Of a stretch of DNA of 6,694 nt, positions 1-6,242 are shown one piece after another. Position numbers and translations under genes: made by a program. The stretch lies in the NCBI RefSeq assembly GCF_015207245.1, contig NZ_JADEXF010000188.1, forward strand, positions 1-6,694, written 5' to 3'. Numbering within the stretch: position 1 is the first letter of the stretch; every line of letters starts with the position of its first letter. The stretch comes from Nostoc cf. edaphicum LEGE 07299 (lineage in GTDB: Bacteria; Cyanobacteriota; Cyanobacteriia; Cyanobacteriales; Nostocaceae). The notes under the pieces are model-generated. The model did no database searches, was not told where the DNA came from, and saw nothing but the letters and a program-made list of their open reading frames with translations.

Positions 1-12
1 CAAGAAGAATAA

Positions 13-47
13 CCAATGCCCCATGCCCAATGCTCAATGCCCAATAC
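13..47. repeat. Tandem heptamer repeat array (five units), upstream of rimP
   Basis: Five consecutive 7-base units are visible: CCAATGC, CCCATGC, CCAATGC, TCAATGC and CCAATAC. This is the STRR type of short tandem repeat known from filamentous cyanobacteria, usually found between genes. The same family recurs at 806-840. No coding role is apparent. The array lies about 90 bases upstream of the rimP leader hairpin and probably marks the 3' edge of the preceding intergenic repeat material, most of which is outside the window. Confidence 0.85.
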
Positions 48-109
48 ACGACTATAAAAGAAATGCGCTAAACTCGAATTAGGCGAATCATAATCTGGTT
101 CGTCACAAG

Positions 110-141
110 ACTTCTTGGAAGATATACCTATCGCAGGAAGT
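110..141 (+). promoter_or_regulatory. Candidate antiterminator stem in the rimP leader
   Basis: ACTTCTTG (110-117) can pair with CAGGAAGT (134-141), giving eight pairs with one G-U and a 16-base loop. The right arm uses bases 138-141, which also belong to the left arm of the terminator hairpin at 138-157, so the two folds exclude each other. A third short stem, CTTC (111-114) with GAAG (118-121), would block the antiterminator arm. This geometry fits an attenuator, but the stems are short and the call is inferred from base pairing only. Confidence 0.35.
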
Positions 142-162
142 GGGTCGATGCCCACTTTTTTT
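138..162 (+). terminator. Intrinsic terminator-like hairpin in the rimP leader
   Basis: AAGTGGG (138-144) pairs perfectly with CCCACTT (151-157) around a six-base loop, and seven T residues (156-162) follow or overlap the stem end. This is a textbook Rho-independent terminator and ends only 13 bases before the rimP start codon. A GC-rich hairpin with a GTGGG/CCCAC core and a T-run ahead of rimP is, from memory, a known attenuator type (rimP leader) seen in several bacterial phyla. Premature termination here would throttle the whole operon, and because nusA lies downstream, autoregulation by NusA is plausible. It could instead terminate an upstream transcript. Confidence 0.8.
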
Positions 163-175
163 ATTGAATTCTCTC

Positions 176-637
176 ATGGCTCATCCTTTAGTTCCACAAA
201 TTATTGATTTGGCGACACCAGTGGCAGAAGAACTGGGATTGGAAGTGGTTGGCGTGGTTTTTCACACCAACCAGAGTCCACCAGTGTTGCGGGTAGACAT
301 TCGCAATCCTGAGCAAGACACTGGGTTGAACGATTGTGAGAAGATGAGCCGTGCTTTAGAAGCCTCCTTAGATGCTGCGGAAATCGTTCCAGATACATAC
401 GTCTTGGAAGTGTCTAGTCCTGGTATTTCGCGGCAACTGGTAACAGACAGGGAGTTTATTTCCTTTAAAGGATTTCCTGTTATTATCTCCACTTCGCCAC
501 CCTACGACGGACAACAAGAGTGGATTGGTCAGTTGATTCGTCGGGATGAGACAGCACTTTACTTAAATCAAAAAGGTCGTGTAGTCGAAATTCCCCGCTC
601 CCTAATTACTAAGGTGCAGTTAGAGGAGCGCCGATAA
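176..637 (+). CDS. rimP: Ribosome maturation factor RimP (153 aa)
   Basis: RimP binds free 30S subunits and assists late assembly of the small ribosomal subunit in the cytoplasm. The protein has the usual two-part layout: an N-terminal alpha/beta domain (about residues 1-85), then a C-terminal SH3-like barrel. The family motif SSPG is at residues 80-83, followed by ISRQL, and the protein ends in the typical '[16 protein letters not shown]'. The start is the ATG at 176, giving [13 protein letters not shown], which fits cyanobacterial RimP. An in-frame GTG at 140 would add 12 residues, but it lies inside the terminator stem and reads through its T-run, so I reject it. No clear Shine-Dalgarno sequence precedes 176 (the region is T-rich), which is common in cyanobacteria. 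It is first in the rimP-nusA-ylxR-infB cluster. Length is normal and no defects are seen. Confidence 0.96.
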   Translation: MAHPLVPQIIDLATPVAEELGLEVVGVVFHTNQSPPVLRVDIRNPEQDTGLNDCEKMSRALEASLDAAEIVPDTYVLEVSSPGISRQLVTDREFISFKGFPVIISTSPPYDGQQEWIGQLIRRDETALYLNQKGRVVEIPRSLITKVQLEERR

Positions 638-680
638 ACAAGTTACTAAGGCTAGAGGCTAGAGACTAGGTATTGGAGGG

Positions 681-746
681 GCAGAGGAGCAGAGGAGCAG
701 AGGAGCAGAGGAGCAAGGGAGACAAGGTGACAAGGTGACAAGAGGT
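681..746. repeat. Tandem octamer arrays GCAGAGGA and GACAAGGT
   Basis: Four perfect copies of GCAGAGGA (681-712) and a degenerate fifth (713-720) run directly into GACAAGGT (721-728), GACAAGGT (729-736) and an expanded GACAAGAGGT (737-746). Complementary octamers TCTCCTTG occur twice at 783-798. Such purine-rich octamer arrays are typical intergenic repeats of Nostoc-like cyanobacteria, and copy number is likely to vary between strains. Confidence 0.85.
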
Positions 747-747
747 G

Positions 748-767
748 AGAACTTGCAACAAGTTTTT
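748..767 (+). terminator. Weak terminator-like hairpin at the tip of the rimP-nusA repeat
   Basis: AACTTG (750-755) pairs with CAAGTT (759-764) around the loop CAA, extendable by a G-U and an A-U pair, and the right arm runs into five T residues (763-767). The stem is AU-rich with a three-base loop, so termination would be weak at best. It sits at the apex of the larger palindrome and may simply be part of that structure. Confidence 0.3.
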
Positions 768-805
768 CCCCTTGCCCCCAATTCTCCTTGTCTCCTTGTC
801 CTCTT

Positions 806-840
806 CCCAATGCTCAACGCCCAATGTCCAACGCCCAGTC
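806..840. repeat. Tandem heptamer repeat array (five units), upstream of nusA
   Basis: The units are CCCAATG, CTCAACG, CCCAATG, TCCAACG and CCCAGTC, an exact 7-base period. Positions 806-825 match 26-45 at 19 of 20 bases, so this is the same repeat family as the array ahead of rimP. It forms the right arm of the palindromic element and ends 31 bases before the nusA start codon. Confidence 0.85.
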
Positions 841-857
841 TCTAGTTCCTAATTTTT

Positions 858-865
858 AAAGGAGA
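858..865 (+). promoter_or_regulatory. Shine-Dalgarno sequence of nusA
   Basis: AAAGGAGA lies six bases before the ATG at 872, ideal spacing. It decides the start in favour of 872 over the in-frame TTG at 866, which abuts this site and would leave no spacing. Confidence 0.8.
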
Positions 866-871
866 TTGCTT

Positions 872-2158
872 ATGTCAATGGTTACTTTACCTGGATTAAA
901 AGAATTAATTGAAAGTATAAGTCGCGAACGGAATTTACCCCGGCTTGCAGTTCAATCAGCTATTAGAGAAGCACTACTCAAAGGCTATGAACGCTATCGC
1001 CGCGCCCAAAATTTAGAGCGCAAACAGTTTGACGAAGATTATTTTGAAAATTTTGAAGTAGAACTCGATATTGAAGGAGAAGGATTTCGCGTTCTTTCCA
1101 CCAAAACCATTGTTGAAGAAGTAGATAATACAGACCACCAAATTTCTCTAGACGAAGTTCAACAAGTCGCTCCCGAAGCGCAGTTAGGAGACTCTGTAGT
1201 GCTGGATGTTACCCCCGACCAAGGAGAATTTGGTCGGATGGCGGCAATGCAAACTAAGCAAGTATTGGCGCAAAAATTACGGGATCAACAGCGCCAGATG
1301 GTGCAAGAAGAGTTCCAAGATTTAGAAGGAACTGTTCTCCAAGCAAGAGTCCTGCGGTTTGAGCGGCAATCAGTGGTTCTAGCAGTTAGCAGCGGCTTTG
1401 GTCAGCCAGAAGTAGAAGCCGAATTACCAAAGCGGGAACAGTTGCCCAACGATAATTATCGGGCAAATGCCACCTTCAAGGTATATCTGAAAAAAGTCTC
1501 CCAAGGTCAGCAACGAGGTCCACAGTTGCTTGTGTCTCGTGCTGATGCTGGTTTGGTGGTTTATCTTTTCGCCAACGAAGTCCCAGAAATTGAAGATGAA
1601 GTGGTACGGATTGTTGCCGTAGCTAGGGAGGCAAACCCCCCTTCCCGTTATGTCGGTCCCCGAACTAAAATAGCAGTAGATACTCTCGATCGCGATGTAG
1701 ACCCAGTAGGTGCTTGTATTGGAGCTAGGGGATCGCGAATTCAAGTGGTAGTCAACGAATTACGCGGTGAAAAAATAGATGTAATTCGCTGGTCGCCAGA
1801 CCCAGCGACATACATTGCTAATGCCTTAAGTCCAGCACGGGTAGATGAAGTACGCCTGATGGACCCAGAATCGCGGCAAACTCACGTACTGGTAGCTGAA
1901 GATCAATTAAGTCTGGCCATTGGGAAAGAAGGGCAAAACGTCCGTTTGGCAGCCCGTCTGACTGGTTGGAAAATAGACATTAAAGACAAAGCTAAGTATG
2001 ACTATGCAGCAGAAGATACTAAATTTGCAGCTGTCAGAACAAAATATCAATCAGAGGAATCAAAAGAAGACGATCTTGAATATGAAGAAGAATTCGAGGA
2101 TGAAAATCAGAATGAATTAGAAGAGGAAGATAGTTTTGACAATAACGATGATGAATAA
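872..2158 (+). CDS. nusA: Transcription termination/antitermination factor NusA (428 aa)
   Basis: NusA binds RNA polymerase near the RNA exit channel, promotes pausing and hairpin-dependent termination, and acts in rRNA antitermination. Domains in order: the RNA-polymerase-binding N-terminal domain (about 1-135, starting MSMVTLPGLKELIESISRER), an S1 RNA-binding domain (about 151-215), KH1 with the loop GARGS at 284-288, and KH2 with GKEGQN at 351-356. As in Gram-positive and cyanobacterial NusA, the two C-terminal acidic repeat domains of E. coli NusA (495 aa) are absent. Instead there is a low-complexity acidic tail at 395-428, where 21 of 34 residues are Asp or Glu. The start at 872 is set by a strong Shine-Dalgarno; an in-frame TTG six bases upstream is rejected. 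Its place after rimP and before ylxR is the standard order, and NusA may act back on the rimP leader hairpin (inference). Confidence 0.97.
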   Translation: MSMVTLPGLKELIESISRERNLPRLAVQSAIREALLKGYERYRRAQNLERKQFDEDYFENFEVELDIEGEGFRVLSTKTIVEEVDNTDHQISLDEVQQVAPEAQLGDSVVLDVTPDQGEFGRMAAMQTKQVLAQKLRDQQRQMVQEEFQDLEGTVLQARVLRFERQSVVLAVSSGFGQPEVEAELPKREQLPNDNYRANATFKVYLKKVSQGQQRGPQLLVSRADAGLVVYLFANEVPEIEDEVVRIVAVAREANPPSRYVGPRTKIAVDTLDRDVDPVGACIGARGSRIQVVVNELRGEKIDVIRWSPDPATYIANALSPARVDEVRLMDPESRQTHVLVAEDQLSLAIGKEGQNVRLAARLTGWKIDIKDKAKYDYAAEDTKFAAVRTKYQSEESKEDDLEYEEEFEDENQNELEEEDSFDNNDDE

Positions 2159-2197
2159 TTGATTAATTTTGTAAAGTTTTGATACTGTAATATTGTA

Positions 2198-2295
2198 ATC
2201 TCAGTCTCAAGGATAATTTTCTCAAAAGCTACTTGGTATAAGTAAAAAATAGTAATAATAAACTTCTTTTTACATCCCAAATCCTGGACTGAGAT
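2198..2295 (+). promoter_or_regulatory. Long-range inverted repeat spanning the nusA-ylxR gap
   Basis: ATCTCAGTC (2198-2206) is perfectly complementary to GACTGAGAT (2287-2295). After a small internal loop, AGGAT (2210-2214) pairs with ATCCT (2281-2285). This gives a 14-pair stem closing a 66-base AT-rich loop, with the right arm ending 12 bases before the ylxR start codon. It is not a terminator, since no T-run follows. It could be an RNA processing site or a translation control structure for ylxR. The rest of this 149-base gap holds no gene and no convincing promoter; a TATAAG at 2237-2242 lacks a recognisable -35 box. Confidence 0.5.
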
Positions 2296-2307
2296 CGCAA
2301 AGAACCG

Positions 2308-2577
2308 ATGAAACCAAATTATCGGCGCTGTATTAGTTGCCGTAAAGTAGGCTCAAAAGATGAGTTTTGGCGGATTGTCCGCGTCTTTCCCGATGGAAAG
2401 GTACAATTGGATCAGGGCATGGGGCGTTCTGCCTATATTTGTCCAGAAACGAGTTGCTTACAAGCGGCTCAAAAAAAAAATCGACTAGGGCGATCGCTAC
2501 ATGCATCAGTGCCAGAAGCACTGTACCAAAGCTTGTCGCAACGTCTAGCCCGCAGTAATACCCAAAACCAAATTTAG
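2308..2577 (+). CDS. ylxR: YlxR/RnpM family RNA-binding protein (89 aa, DUF448)
   Basis: This is the small basic protein conserved between nusA and infB across many bacteria. In Bacillus subtilis it was recently renamed RnpM because it binds the RNase P RNA and modulates RNase P; whether that holds in cyanobacteria is inference. Family hallmarks are RRCISCRK (residues 6-13), FWRIVR (20-25), GRSAYIC (39-45) and a basic KKNRLGRSL segment (56-64). Four cysteines (8, 11, 45, 50) are arranged as two pairs. The start at 2308 gives the expected N-terminus; upstream there is only a weak AAAGA as ribosome binding site. The gene contains a run of ten A residues (2471-2480) coding for Q55-N58, unusually long for a coding sequence. 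No ylxQ (L7Ae-like) gene follows. Confidence 0.93.
   Translation: MKPNYRRCISCRKVGSKDEFWRIVRVFPDGKVQLDQGMGRSAYICPETSCLQAAQKKNRLGRSLHASVPEALYQSLSQRLARSNTQNQI
2490..2497. repeat. HIP1 octamer in ylxR
   Basis: GCGATCGC, the highly iterated palindrome of many cyanobacterial genomes. Here it is read as part of Gly-Arg-Ser-Leu. Confidence 0.85.
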
Positions 2578-2802
2578 TTGGAACAACTTTGTGACGTCAT
2601 CATTAGAGAAATTGTGTCGAAAGCCGAAGTCGCGCTTTCATTACACTCTCTGTTGATCGTTAAGGTTAGTGCCAAAATAGTAAATGGGTGTAAAAGGCAT
2701 TCGGCTCTCCAATAAGGAGGGGCGAGGCAACATTCCCAGAACAAGATGTAATCAATTGTGTTGTGGAAGACTCAGAATCAACAAAACAAGAAACTACAAA
2801 AT

Positions 2803-2846
2803 GGCAACCTGGTAGCGCTCAGGCGCAGTTCGGCGTCAAGGGTTCC
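2803..2846 (+). promoter_or_regulatory. Hairpin 1 of the infB leader cluster
   Basis: GG (2803-2804) and AACC (2806-2809) pair with GGTT (2841-2844) and CC (2845-2846), leaving C2805 bulged. The stem encloses a small GC hairpin, GCGC (2815-2818) with GCGC (2823-2826) around the tetraloop TCAG. Its last two bases, 2845-2846, are also usable by the next hairpin, so the two may compete. Confidence 0.35.
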
Positions 2847-2880
2847 TATAAAAATCTTTTATTTAAGAAATTTTTATGGG
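2845..2880 (+). promoter_or_regulatory. Hairpin 2 of the infB leader cluster
   Basis: CCTATAAAAAT (2845-2855) pairs along its full length with ATTTTTATGGG (2870-2880), 11 pairs with one G-U. After a two-base bulge, CTT (2856-2858) pairs with AAG (2865-2867) around a six-base loop. Fourteen pairs in 36 bases is the strongest local fold in this gap, though AU-rich. The stem is not followed by a T-run, so it is not a terminator. Confidence 0.5.
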
Positions 2881-2881
2881 T

Positions 2882-2910
2882 ATCCCTCAACCATCATTCC
2901 TGGTGGGGAT
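2882..2910 (+). promoter_or_regulatory. Hairpin 3 of the infB leader cluster
   Basis: ATCCCT (2882-2887) pairs with GGGGAT (2905-2910), and after a two-base bulge ACCA (2890-2893) pairs with TGGT (2901-2904) around a seven-base loop. It starts two bases after hairpin 2 ends, so the two could stack coaxially. Confidence 0.45.
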
Positions 2911-2981
2911 GCCATTATTAAACCGAAACATCTCTCTTTCCTGATTGGAGGCACCGGCAAAAACTGAACGGCAGTCTAAAA

Positions 2982-3036
2982 ACAGTAATCCAAGGATGGA
3001 GATGTCGCAAACCAGGCAACCATCCGCTAAAACTGT
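2982..3036 (+). promoter_or_regulatory. Nested stem just ahead of the infB ribosome binding site
   Basis: ACAGT (2982-2986) pairs with ACTGT (3032-3036), and inside it GGATGG (2994-2999) pairs with CCATCC (3020-3025). The two helices are separated by an internal loop of seven and six bases. The fold ends six bases before the purine-rich ribosome site, so it could influence ribosome access to infB. Confidence 0.45.
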
Positions 3037-3042
3037 AAATTA

Positions 3043-3049
3043 AAGGGGA
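3043..3049 (+). promoter_or_regulatory. Ribosome binding site of infB
   Basis: AAGGGGA lies seven bases before the ATG at 3057 and supports that start. It immediately follows the nested stem at 2982-3036. Confidence 0.65.
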
Positions 3050-3056
3050 AGAGTGG

Positions 3057-6000
3057 ATGAACAACGGCAAAGTTAGAATTTATGAATTATCAAAGGAATT
3101 GAATTTGGATAACAAAGAGCTACTAGCAATTTGCGACCAGCTCGATATTGCGGTCAAAAGCCATAGCAGCACGATTTCAGAATCCGAGGCAGAAAACATC
3201 CGGGCGGCAGCAGAAAAGCTAGCAACTACGAATGTGTCAGCCAAAAAGGAACTAGGTACAACCAGCCATAAGCCGAATTCACCACCCAACGGCGGACGTA
3301 ACCGACCTGCTGCACCCCACAAACAGCAAATTTTGGAAATACGCAAACCCAAAATATTGAGAAATACTACTCCCAACGCCCCAGAGGCGTCACTTGCTAA
3401 CAATACCCAAGCTGCCTTGTCTGAAGCTAATCCTCCCTCTCCTCCACGGCCTTTCGCTACACCAGTCTCACCCCTAAAACCGGCAGCACCAACTCGACCT
3501 GTGCCCCGGACTCAATCTGAGACTCAAGAGCAACCTCCGATCGCTGACTTGGAACAAACGCCTAATCCAAATCCGGCACCGGAAAAAATAGCATCCCAAA
3601 AACCGGAAAAAACAGTTTCACCGAGACCAAAATCGGAAAAACCGATCAAACCACAATTAGTTGCTCCTCCAGCCAGACCTGCGGCGGAAGAAGCCCAGGT
3701 GGTGGCAGATGAGGCGCCAGTATCTCAGGCAGATAAACCGATCCTCAAACGCGACCAACGGGTACGACCCGCAGAAGGCGATCGCGAGCAAATTAAGCCA
3801 AGAGTCGCTAAACTGCCAACAGACCAGTCTCCACCAGGTGCGCCACAAAGGACAAGTCGTCCTACCCCTGCACCCAGCAGACCAGAGCAGAGGGGCAATA
3901 GACCATCTGCACCATCACAACTGGGAGAGGGACAACGACCCAGACCGGCACGTCCAGGTGAAGCAGTAGCAGCCGCAATGCCGATCGCGACTCCACCCAG
4001 ACAGATGTCGGGCATAGCGGGCAAATCGCAAGGATTGGGTGATGAACCAGTCACACCGGATCTGCTCGATTTGAAACGCCCAAGTCCGCCTCGACCGACC
4101 AAAGGCGGCAAAAAGTGGGTAGAAGAGGAAATAATTGACGAAGTTAAAGAAAAGGCAAAAGCTGGCGTCAAAGGCAAGCGAATCAAACCCATACTTGATG
4201 ATGAGTTTGAAGAAGATTTGCTGGATGATGACGATATAGATTCACCAGCCACAGTCCAAGTCAGCCTTTCTATTGCTCGTCCTCCCAAACCAAAAGCGAC
4301 TCGACCTGTACAGATGCCAGGTGCAACCCTTGCTAGCGCCCCAACTGCAAGAGCCAGAAAGTCTGGTTCCAGGTCTGGTTCCAAATCTGGTGGGCGCGAC
4401 CATCACCAAAACCGTCGCCAAGAAGCCGAGACAAAGCGCGATCGCCCCGAAAAAGTGACGATCACAGGGCCGTTGACTGTGCAAGAACTGTCTGACGTAT
4501 TAGGCGTTGCCGATACAGAGATTGTCAAAATCCTGTTCCTGAAAGGTATGGCGGTGAGTATCACTCAAAACCTAGATATTCCCACAATTACCCTAGTAGG
4601 AAAAGAACTAGAAATAGAAGTTGAAACCGTCGAACGAGAAGCAGAAGCTCGGAAAATCACGGAAATGGTCGGTGCAGAAGACCTAGAATATCTCCACCGC
4701 CGTCCGCCAGTCGTGACAATTATGGGTCACGTAGACCACGGTAAAACAACTCTGCTCGACTCAATTCGCAAAACCAAAGTGGCTGCTGGCGAAGCTGGCG
4801 GTATCACTCAACACATTGGTGCATACCATGTAGATTTGGAACATGAGGGCAAACCTCAGCAGATAGTCTTCCTGGATACTCCTGGTCACGAAGCCTTTAC
4901 AGCTATGCGGGCACGAGGAGCGCGGGTAACAGACATTGCCGTCTTAGTAGTAGCTGCTGATGATGGTGTCCGTCCCCAAACCATTGAAGCCATTAGTCAT
5001 GCCCAAGCTGCGGGAGTGCCAATTGTTGTTGCAATCAACAAAATTGACAAAGAAGGGGCACAGCCAGAGCGGGTTAAACAAGAACTGACCCAGTATGGTC
5101 TGACATCAGAAGACTGGGGCGGTGAGACAATCATGGTTCCCGTGAGCGCCATCAGAGGTGAAAATCTGGATACGCTCTTAGAGATGATTCTCTTAGTAGC
5201 AGAGGTTGCAGAACTATCTGCCAACCCCGATCGTACCGCCAAGGGAACTGTCATTGAAGCACATCTGGATAAAGCTAAGGGAGCAGTTGCTACCCTGCTA
5301 ATTCAGAATGGTACCCTGCATGTGGGAGATATCTTAGTAGCTGGCTCTGCCTTCGGTAAAGTCCGGGCGATGGTGGACGATAGAGGTAAGAGAGTAGACA
5401 TTGCTTCTCCTTCCTTTGCTGTCGAGGTACTAGGTTTAAGTGATGTGCCGGCAGCCGGCGACGAGTTCGAGGTCTTCCAGAACGAGAAAGAAGCCAGAGC
5501 ACTCGCTAGCGATCGCGCAGACAGACAACGCCTATCCCGTTTGTTACAGGGTCGTGTTACCCTTACAACCCTGTCGGCTCAAGCACAAGAAGGCGAGTTG
5601 AAAGAACTCAACTTGATCTTGAAGGGAGACGTACAAGGTTCCGTGGAAGCCATTGTGGGAGCGCTCAAGCAAATCCCGCAAAACGAAGTTCAAATTCGGA
5701 TGCTGTTGGCTACTGCTGGGGAAATCACCGAGACAGATATCGACTTAGCAGCTGCCAGTAACGCTGTAATTATCGGCTTCAACACCACCTTTGCCAGTGG
5801 CGCTAGACAAGCTGCCGATGAAGCAGGTGTCGATGTCCGGGAATATAACGTCATCTACAAACTCCTAGAAGATATCCAAGATGCTTTGGAAGGTCTTTTG
5901 GAACCAGAGTTGGTGGAAGAACCCTTGGGTCAAACCGAAGTACGTGCCGTCTTCCCAGTCGGTCGTGGTGCGGTTGCCGGTTGCTACGTTCAATCTGGCA

Positions 6001-6221
6001 AGCTAGTTCGCAACTGCAAAGTCAGAGTGCGACGCAACGGTAAGGTGATCTTTGAAGGCGTCCTTGACTCCCTAAAACGGATGAAAGAAGATAGCCGTGA
6101 GGTCAACGCCGGTTATGAATGCGGTGTCGGCATCGATAAATTCAATGATTGGGTTGAAGGTGACATCATCGAAGCCTATCAGATGGTTACAAAGCGTCGC
6201 ACTCTCACCTTAACGAGATAG
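3057..6221 (+). CDS. infB: Translation initiation factor IF-2 (1054 aa)
   Basis: IF-2 is the GTPase that recruits initiator fMet-tRNA to the 30S subunit and drives 50S joining. Domains in order: an IF2_N helical module (about 1-55, [18 protein letters not shown]); a long Pro/Ala/Arg/Lys-rich disordered linker (about 60-460) with an acidic patch near 380-395 and a small Ser-Gly repeat at 436-447; a second IF2_N-like module (about 467-525); the G domain; then domain II, domain III and the tRNA-binding C2 domain to the end. GTPase motifs are complete: P-loop GHVDHGKT 557-564, switch [11 protein letters not shown] 581-590 with Thr584, DTPGH 607-611 with the catalytic His611, NKID 661-664 and SAI 697-699. 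It is longer than E. coli IF2 (890 aa) because of the linker, as is normal in cyanobacteria. It is the last gene of the cluster, separated from ylxR by a long structured leader and followed by a terminator-like hairpin. Confidence 0.98.
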   Translation: MNNGKVRIYELSKELNLDNKELLAICDQLDIAVKSHSSTISESEAENIRAAAEKLATTNVSAKKELGTTSHKPNSPPNGGRNRPAAPHKQQILEIRKPKILRNTTPNAPEASLANNTQAALSEANPPSPPRPFATPVSPLKPAAPTRPVPRTQSETQEQPPIADLEQTPNPNPAPEKIASQKPEKTVSPRPKSEKPIKPQLVAPPARPAAEEAQVVADEAPVSQADKPILKRDQRVRPAEGDREQIKPRVAKLPTDQSPPGAPQRTSRPTPAPSRPEQRGNRPSAPSQLGEGQRPRPARPGEAVAAAMPIATPPRQMSGIAGKSQGLGDEPVTPDLLDLKRPSPPRPTKGGKKWVEEEIIDEVKEKAKAGVKGKRIKPILDDEFEEDLLDDDDIDSPATVQVSLSIARPPKPKATRPVQMPGATLASAPTARARKSGSRSGSKSGGRDHHQNRRQEAETKRDRPEKVTITGPLTVQELSDVLGVADTEIVKILFLKGMAVSITQNLDIPTITLVGKELEIEVETVEREAEARKITEMVGAEDLEYLHRRPPVVTIMGHVDHGKTTLLDSIRKTKVAAGEAGGITQHIGAYHVDLEHEGKPQQIVFLDTPGHEAFTAMRARGARVTDIAVLVVAADDGVRPQTIEAISHAQAAGVPIVVAINKIDKEGAQPERVKQELTQYGLTSEDWGGETIMVPVSAIRGENLDTLLEMILLVAEVAELSANPDRTAKGTVIEAHLDKAKGAVATLLIQNGTLHVGDILVAGSAFGKVRAMVDDRGKRVDIASPSFAVEVLGLSDVPAAGDEFEVFQNEKEARALASDRADRQRLSRLLQGRVTLTTLSAQAQEGELKELNLILKGDVQGSVEAIVGALKQIPQNEVQIRMLLATAGEITETDIDLAAASNAVIIGFNTTFASGARQAADEAGVDVREYNVIYKLLEDIQDALEGLLEPELVEEPLGQTEVRAVFPVGRGAVAGCYVQSGKLVRNCKVRVRRNGKVIFEGVLDSLKRMKEDSREVNAGYECGVGIDKFNDWVEGDIIEAYQMVTKRRTLTLTR
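3778..3785. repeat. HIP1 octamer in infB linker
   Basis: GCGATCGC, here read as Gly-Asp-Arg in the low-complexity linker. Confidence 0.85.
4362..4391. repeat. 12-base tandem repeat in infB encoding Ser-Gly-Ser-basic
   Basis: TCTGGTTCCAGG is followed by TCTGGTTCCAAA and the partial TCTGGT. It encodes [12 protein letters not shown] (residues 436-447) at the end of the disordered linker. The near-identical DNA indicates recent duplication by slippage in a region where length is not constrained. Confidence 0.75.
4438..4445. repeat. HIP1 octamer near the end of the infB linker
   Basis: GCGATCGC, read as part of Lys-Arg-Asp-Arg-Pro just ahead of the second IF2_N-like module. Confidence 0.85.
5509..5516. 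repeat. HIP1 octamer in the infB C-terminal half
   Basis: GCGATCGC, read as part of Ser-Asp-Arg-Ala in the [15 protein letters not shown] helix. Unlike the two linker copies, it lies in conserved coding sequence. Confidence 0.85.
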
Positions 6222-6242
6222 TGTTGAGGGTAAAATGGTTAG

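Larger units (their letters stand above)
651..848. repeat. Imperfect palindromic intergenic repeat element between rimP and nusA
   Basis: This element almost fills the rimP-nusA gap. Its outer arms are a perfect 9-base inverted repeat, CTAGAGACT (659-667) and AGTCTCTAG (837-845), next to TTGGA (673-677)/TCCAA (827-831). The inner arms are GACAAGGTGACAAGG (721-735) and CCTTGTCTCCTTGTC (786-800), complementary at 14 of 15 positions. The left edge has two GCTAGAG heptamers (651-664). Tandem octamers and heptamers fill the arms. It has no ORF, so it is either a repeat cluster that grew symmetrically or a non-autonomous palindromic element. As RNA it would fold into one long imperfect hairpin between the two genes. 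Confidence 0.7.
2578..3056 (+). promoter_or_regulatory. 479-base infB upstream region, no convincing gene, structured leader
   Basis: This gap is long for the interior of an operon. It has no credible coding sequence: a 43-codon frame from ATG 2684 and a 69-codon frame from GTG 2758 resemble nothing I know, and neither has a well-placed ribosome site. It has several well-formed hairpins: GAAAGC/GCTTTC (2619-2639), the structures at 2803-2910, and a nested stem at 2982-3036, just ahead of the infB ribosome site. A Shine-Dalgarno-like AAGGAGGGG at 2714-2722 has no useful start codon nearby. A TTGATC at 2652-2657 might be a -35 box for an infB promoter, but no good -10 box follows. The simplest reading is a 5' leader controlling infB, perhaps with its own promoter. 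Confidence 0.5.

Noticed and set aside
53..128. Possible promoters for rimP: TATAAA 53-58, CATAAT 89-94, TATACC 123-128
   Set aside because: None has a recognisable -35 hexamer at 16-18 bases upstream, so I cannot choose among them from sequence alone.
140..175. In-frame GTG at 140 that would extend RimP by 12 residues
   Set aside because: It lies within the terminator stem and the extension reads through the loop and T-run. [10 protein letters not shown] from 176 matches the family N-terminus.
866..871. TTG start for NusA at 866
   Set aside because: It directly abuts the Shine-Dalgarno sequence; ATG 872 has ideal six-base spacing and the expected MSMV N-terminus.
2714..2750. Shine-Dalgarno-like AAGGAGGGG followed by an ATG-TAA minimal frame
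   Set aside because: The ATG at 2745 is over 20 bases from the purine run, too far for a working ribosome site; probably chance.
2684..2815. 43-codon frame from ATG 2684
   Set aside because: Composition looks random and basic, there is no ribosome site, and I recognise no family.
2800..2850. tRNA-like look of the segment with GGTAGCGCTCAG and GGGTTCC
   Set aside because: No acceptor stem, anticodon arm or full T-loop GGTTCRA can be fitted.
2758..2967. 69-codon frame from GTG in the infB leader
   Set aside because: It has no recognisable similarity, no well-placed ribosome site and a start directly after a stop, and it overlaps strong hairpins. Kept only as a point to test.
3978..3980. Internal ATG in infB (residue 308) as a start for a short IF-2 form, as in E. 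coli
   Set aside because: No Shine-Dalgarno sequence precedes it at useful spacing, and no other internal ATG in the linker is better.
3725..4384. Long minus-strand open frame (219 codons) across infB
   Set aside because: It is a shadow of the Pro/Ala/Arg-rich linker of IF-2, whose codon composition avoids stops on the other strand; its translation is Ser/Gly/Leu-rich low complexity.
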